From NCBI GenBank assembly GCA_002422425.1, contig DIVG01000042.1:24171-30287 (forward strand): a stretch of DNA of 6,117 nucleotides, read 5' to 3'. Origin of the DNA: Akkermansiaceae bacterium UBA6138 (GTDB lineage: Bacteria; Verrucomicrobiota; Verrucomicrobiia; Verrucomicrobiales; DEV007). A program made the position numbers and the translations under genes. Below the pieces are notes generated by a model. The model was given only the letters and a program-made list of their open reading frames with translations, searched no databases and had not been told where the DNA came from. How positions within the stretch are numbered: position 1 is the first letter of the stretch; every line of letters begins with the position of its first letter. This document shows, one piece after another, positions 3,686-6,117 of the stretch.

Positions 3686-6117
3686 ATCGCCTCCACTTCC
3701 ATCCGATCCAGTCCGACCATAAATCGCGGCAGGGCGATTTCGTTTTTCCCGGTGAGGTGGATGTCGATCCGGAGCGGTTCGCTCGGGCTCACGTTTACCT
3801 TTTCGAAGACCAGCGGAGCGCCCGGGAGGACTTTTTCACTGTAGAGATCTGCCTCCCGAAGCTGTCCGTTGATCGCGACCTTGATCGTTGCGTAGTCTTG
3901 CGCCGTGGTAGGGAAAAGGGTCACGTTCTTCGTGCCGGGCGTGAGGCCCTCCACTTTCAGGGTAAGGATGTCGCCGGGTTTCCCGCCGGTCCACCAGAGA
4001 TGATCGTTGCCCGACCAGCCGTCGCCGAATCCCGACATATTCTGATTCCTGACTGTACCACTCTTTGCCACCGCTCTTGCGACGAGAGTCTCGCCCTCGA
4101 TGCGCACCACCCCGGCGGCGGGGGGCGGGACGCTGCCACCCGTTGCGGTCGGGGCGGAACCGGGTAGCGGGACCTGCGCGGGGCTCGCGAGATACTTGAC
4201 GAGATCCGCGACCTGCTCGAGAGGCAGTGCTTCAAATAATCCGGCCGGCATGAGCGATTGGGGGATCTCCTGACGCCCTTTGATGTCGGCCGTTTTCACT
4301 TCGTTGATGGACCCGCCCGGCATGGCGACTTTGATCACGTCGGGGGTTTCCCCGCGCACCATCCCGCTCACGGTCGAGCCGTCTTTGAGTTGGAAGATGT
4401 TGAGCAGGTAATCCTTCCCGACGACCGCGCTGGGAGCGAGGGTGTTCTCGAGGATGTAGGCGAGGTCGGCGCGATTGGATCCGGTGAGGTCAGGGCCCAG
4501 GGCGATGCCTTCGCCGAAGAGTTGGTGGCAGGTCCCGCAGGTCATCGCGAAAGTCTGGCGGCCTCGCGAGGCGTCGGCTTTGGCCATGAGATTCGGGTTC
4601 AGTTTTTTCTTCCACTCTTCGATGCTGGCGGAGAGTTGCGCGAGATCGACTCCGCCGCCGCCGCGGGTCCAGTGGCGATCAATGATCGCGGTAATGGACT
4701 CGTCTTTGAACCTCTCGAACTGGTCGAGCATGACGGGGGAAATGAGTGACGCGGGAAGTTTTTTCTCATCGACCGCCTTCAGCATCGCCAGGGCCATCTC
4801 CGGCCGGGTCGCGAGCAGGTTGATCGCCTCGTTGCGCAGGGTCAGGGGAAAAGCGGCGAGTCGCCCCACGAGAGCGTTCGCTGTCTCGACTCCGGGGGCT
4901 TGCCGCAGGGCGATGATCGCGACCGCTTGCAGGCTGCCTTCATCGAGGACTTCGCGCGCGAGGGCACCGAGTGCGGGATCGCGCCCGGCGATGAGAAGCT
5001 CCACCGCCTTGACCCGCTCGGGAGCGGGTTTCGATTTGTCGCGCACGAGCGCTCGCCATCCGGGGAAATACTCGGGATCGCCGAAGCGTGCTCCCATTTG
5101 GGCGAGGGCCTTGCTAACCGCCGGTTGGTCGGCCTCGATCGATTTGCCGTGGGCCTTGGTGGCTTCCCATCCTGCGGGGGCCTCCACTGCGGGGAGGCTG
5201 GCGAGGGCGGTGAGAAATTGCCCGGATCGCTCCGCGAAATCCGCCGGATTCTTCGCCGTCGTGAGCGAGGTCATGATCGCCGAGCGACCTTCGGGAAAGA
5301 CGGCGGCGCGGCGAGTGATGAAATCTTTCAGGCTTGTCCAGGGAGTCCGTCCGACGAGACCGAGAGCTCGCTCGGGATCCGCTTCGACGAGAGGGGCGAT
5401 GCCGTACCAGGAGAGCAGGGGAATATTGCGATCGTTTGTGCTGCGGGCATGACCGATGAGACCTTCCGCGATCTTCCAGCGTTGTTCGAGCGGGAGGCGC
5501 TGCAGGAGCGAGGCGAGGTGGCGGCGCACGAAGAGTGAATACTCCTCGACGGCCATCGATTCGAGTTTCGCGAGGACGGGGGCGGAAAGGGCGGTCTTCT
5601 TTTCGCCGAGCAGCGTCACGGCCCAGGCGCGCAGTTCCTCCGCCGGATCATCGAGGAAAGAGTGCAGGAGCTCTTCGGTAGCAAGACCGCAGGCATGTCT
5701 CGTCCAGAGGACGCGGAGCCGATCTTCGGTTTCTTGGTGAAGAACTTGATCGAGAGCCACACCGACGGCGGCCGCGTTAAGCGTCCCGGCGGCGGCTCGC
5801 TCCTGTAGGAGGCGCTGAGCCTGGCGCGAGTGAAAGACATTGGCATGACTCAGCGTGGCGACAAGTTCGGCGTCGGTTCGCTCCGGCAAGTTTGTCACGG
5901 CGCTTTTTACCTCTCCATGGCGGACGCGGTAAAGCCTCCCGTTGCTGCGGTCCCAGATCTCGACATCGCGATGGTGACAGGTCTGCGTGTCGGTCCAATC
6001 CGAAAAATAAAGCGCTCCGTCGGGCCCTAACAGGATGCCCACTCCGATGTGATCATGGTGATTCGAGAGCAGAAAATCAGGCCGGTGTTTGGCGACATGG
6101 CCCGATCCGTCGCGCTC
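3679..6117 (-). CDS. PVC-type heme-binding-domain protein (propeller end, HEAT-like, cytochrome c, CBM-like); 5' end outside window
   Basis: The frame is open from the window edge to TGA at 3679-3681, giving 812 visible residues (numbered here from the edge). Residues 1-65 are the end of a beta-propeller of the PVC 'membrane-bound dehydrogenase' type, with GPDGALYFSDW (31-41) and WDRSNGRLYRV (55-65). Alpha-helical HEAT-like repeats fill about 85-485. The heme domain of Pirellula/Verrucomicrobium type covers about 515-645: CGTCH at 527-531 (bases 4525-4539), LGPDLTGSNR (540-549), PSAVVGKDY (562-570) and SLMPAGL (621-627), whose Met is the likely distal ligand. A Pro-rich linker (about 646-669) leads to a roughly 140-residue beta-rich domain with GWSGNDHLWWTG (700-711) and FMVGLDRMEVE (800-810), like the carbohydrate-binding-like domain found at the C-terminus of some DUF2961 proteins. 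Export to the periplasm and a role in sugar or alcohol oxidation are family inference. The GTG at 6040-6042 is probably not the start, because homologous propeller sequence continues upstream of it. Confidence 0.93.
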   Translation of the reverse strand, partial: ERDGSGHVAKHRPDFLLSNHHDHIGVGILLGPDGALYFSDWTDTQTCHHRDVEIWDRSNGRLYRVRHGEVKSAVTNLPERTDAELVATLSHANVFHSRQAQRLLQERAAAGTLNAAAVGVALDQVLHQETEDRLRVLWTRHACGLATEELLHSFLDDPAEELRAWAVTLLGEKKTALSAPVLAKLESMAVEEYSLFVRRHLASLLQRLPLEQRWKIAEGLIGHARSTNDRNIPLLSWYGIAPLVEADPERALGLVGRTPWTSLKDFITRRAAVFPEGRSAIMTSLTTAKNPADFAERSGQFLTALASLPAVEAPAGWEATKAHGKSIEADQPAVSKALAQMGARFGDPEYFPGWRALVRDKSKPAPERVKAVELLIAGRDPALGALAREVLDEGSLQAVAIIALRQAPGVETANALVGRLAAFPLTLRNEAINLLATRPEMALAMLKAVDEKKLPASLISPVMLDQFERFKDESITAIIDRHWTRGGGGVDLAQLSASIEEWKKKLNPNLMAKADASRGRQTFAMTCGTCHQLFGEGIALGPDLTGSNRADLAYILENTLAPSAVVGKDYLLNIFQLKDGSTVSGMVRGETPDVIKVAMPGGSINEVKTADIKGRQEIPQSLMPAGLFEALPLEQVADLVKYLASPAQVPLPGSAPTATGGSVPPPAAGVVRIEGETLVARAVAKSGTVRNQNMSGFGDGWSGNDHLWWTGGKPGDILTLKVEGLTPGTKNVTLFPTTAQDYATIKVAINGQLREADLYSEKVLPGAPLVFEKVNVSPSEPLRIDIHLTGKNEIALPRFMVGLDRMEVEAMK

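Noticed and set aside
4645..4670. Short GCC-type triplet run, possibly a repeat or slippage site
   Set aside because: It simply encodes a four-glycine stretch in the heme protein, and the reading frame continues intact on both sides.
4475..5452. Long plus-strand open frame (325 codons) inside the minus-strand heme protein gene
   Set aside because: It is antisense to a strongly supported gene, is Arg/Ser/Ala-rich as expected from GC-rich reverse frames, and shows no recognisable domain. Other overlapping frames in the same stretch are also open.
1..6117. tRNA, rRNA, CRISPR array, insertion sequence or attachment site
   Set aside because: No cloverleaf, no spaced direct repeats, no transposase motif and no terminal inverted repeats were found by reading; nearly all the DNA is explained by six genes.

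Overview
The window looks like chromosomal DNA from a GC-rich member of the PVC group, most likely Verrucomicrobiota, with Planctomycetota as the alternative. The case rests on its protein families. These are a Tat-exported DUF1501 protein directly behind what reads as the tail of a DUF1553 (PSD1) protein, a membrane protein ending in a Planctomycete-type cytochrome c (PSCyt1-like) domain, and a large protein with the 'Pirellula/Verrucomicrobium type' putative heme-binding domain. This assignment comes from motif recognition only; no database search was run.

Layout, left to right. (1) 1-72 (+) is the 3' end of an upstream gene, probably DUF1553, whose stop lies one base before the next start. 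(2) 74-1516 (+) encodes a 480-residue DUF1501 protein with a twin-arginine signal. (3) 1520-2026 (-) encodes a single-receiver-domain response regulator, convergent with the DUF1501 gene with three bases between the stops. (4) 2027-2270 is the divergent intergenic region. It is AT-rich in the middle and holds two perfect-stem hairpins and candidate promoter elements. (5) 2271-3182 (+) encodes a four- to five-helix DUF2231-like membrane domain fused to a mono-heme cytochrome c domain. (6) 3252-3677 (+) encodes a small K+-channel-like protein with the filter sequence TTVGYGD. (7) 3679-6117 (-) is a 5'-truncated gene for a beta-propeller end, HEAT-like repeats, a PVC-type heme domain and a C-terminal carbohydrate-binding-like domain. 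It is convergent with the channel gene, with one base between the stops.

How they may work together. The DUF1553/DUF1501 pair and the large heme protein belong to the cell-envelope machinery that PVC bacteria carry in many paralogous copies, often linked to polysaccharide breakdown or periplasmic redox chemistry, although biochemical roles are mostly unproven. The DUF2231-cytochrome protein would place a second c-type heme on the outer face of the cytoplasmic membrane. The response regulator has no visible kinase or output domain here, and the channel resembles a known small bacterial family. The packing is dense: about 95% of the window is coding, and no RNA gene, mobile element, CRISPR array or long tandem repeat was seen. 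I found no convincing wholly new system. The most useful points are two start-site or gene-boundary corrections, the domain fusions and the hairpins around the regulator's leader.
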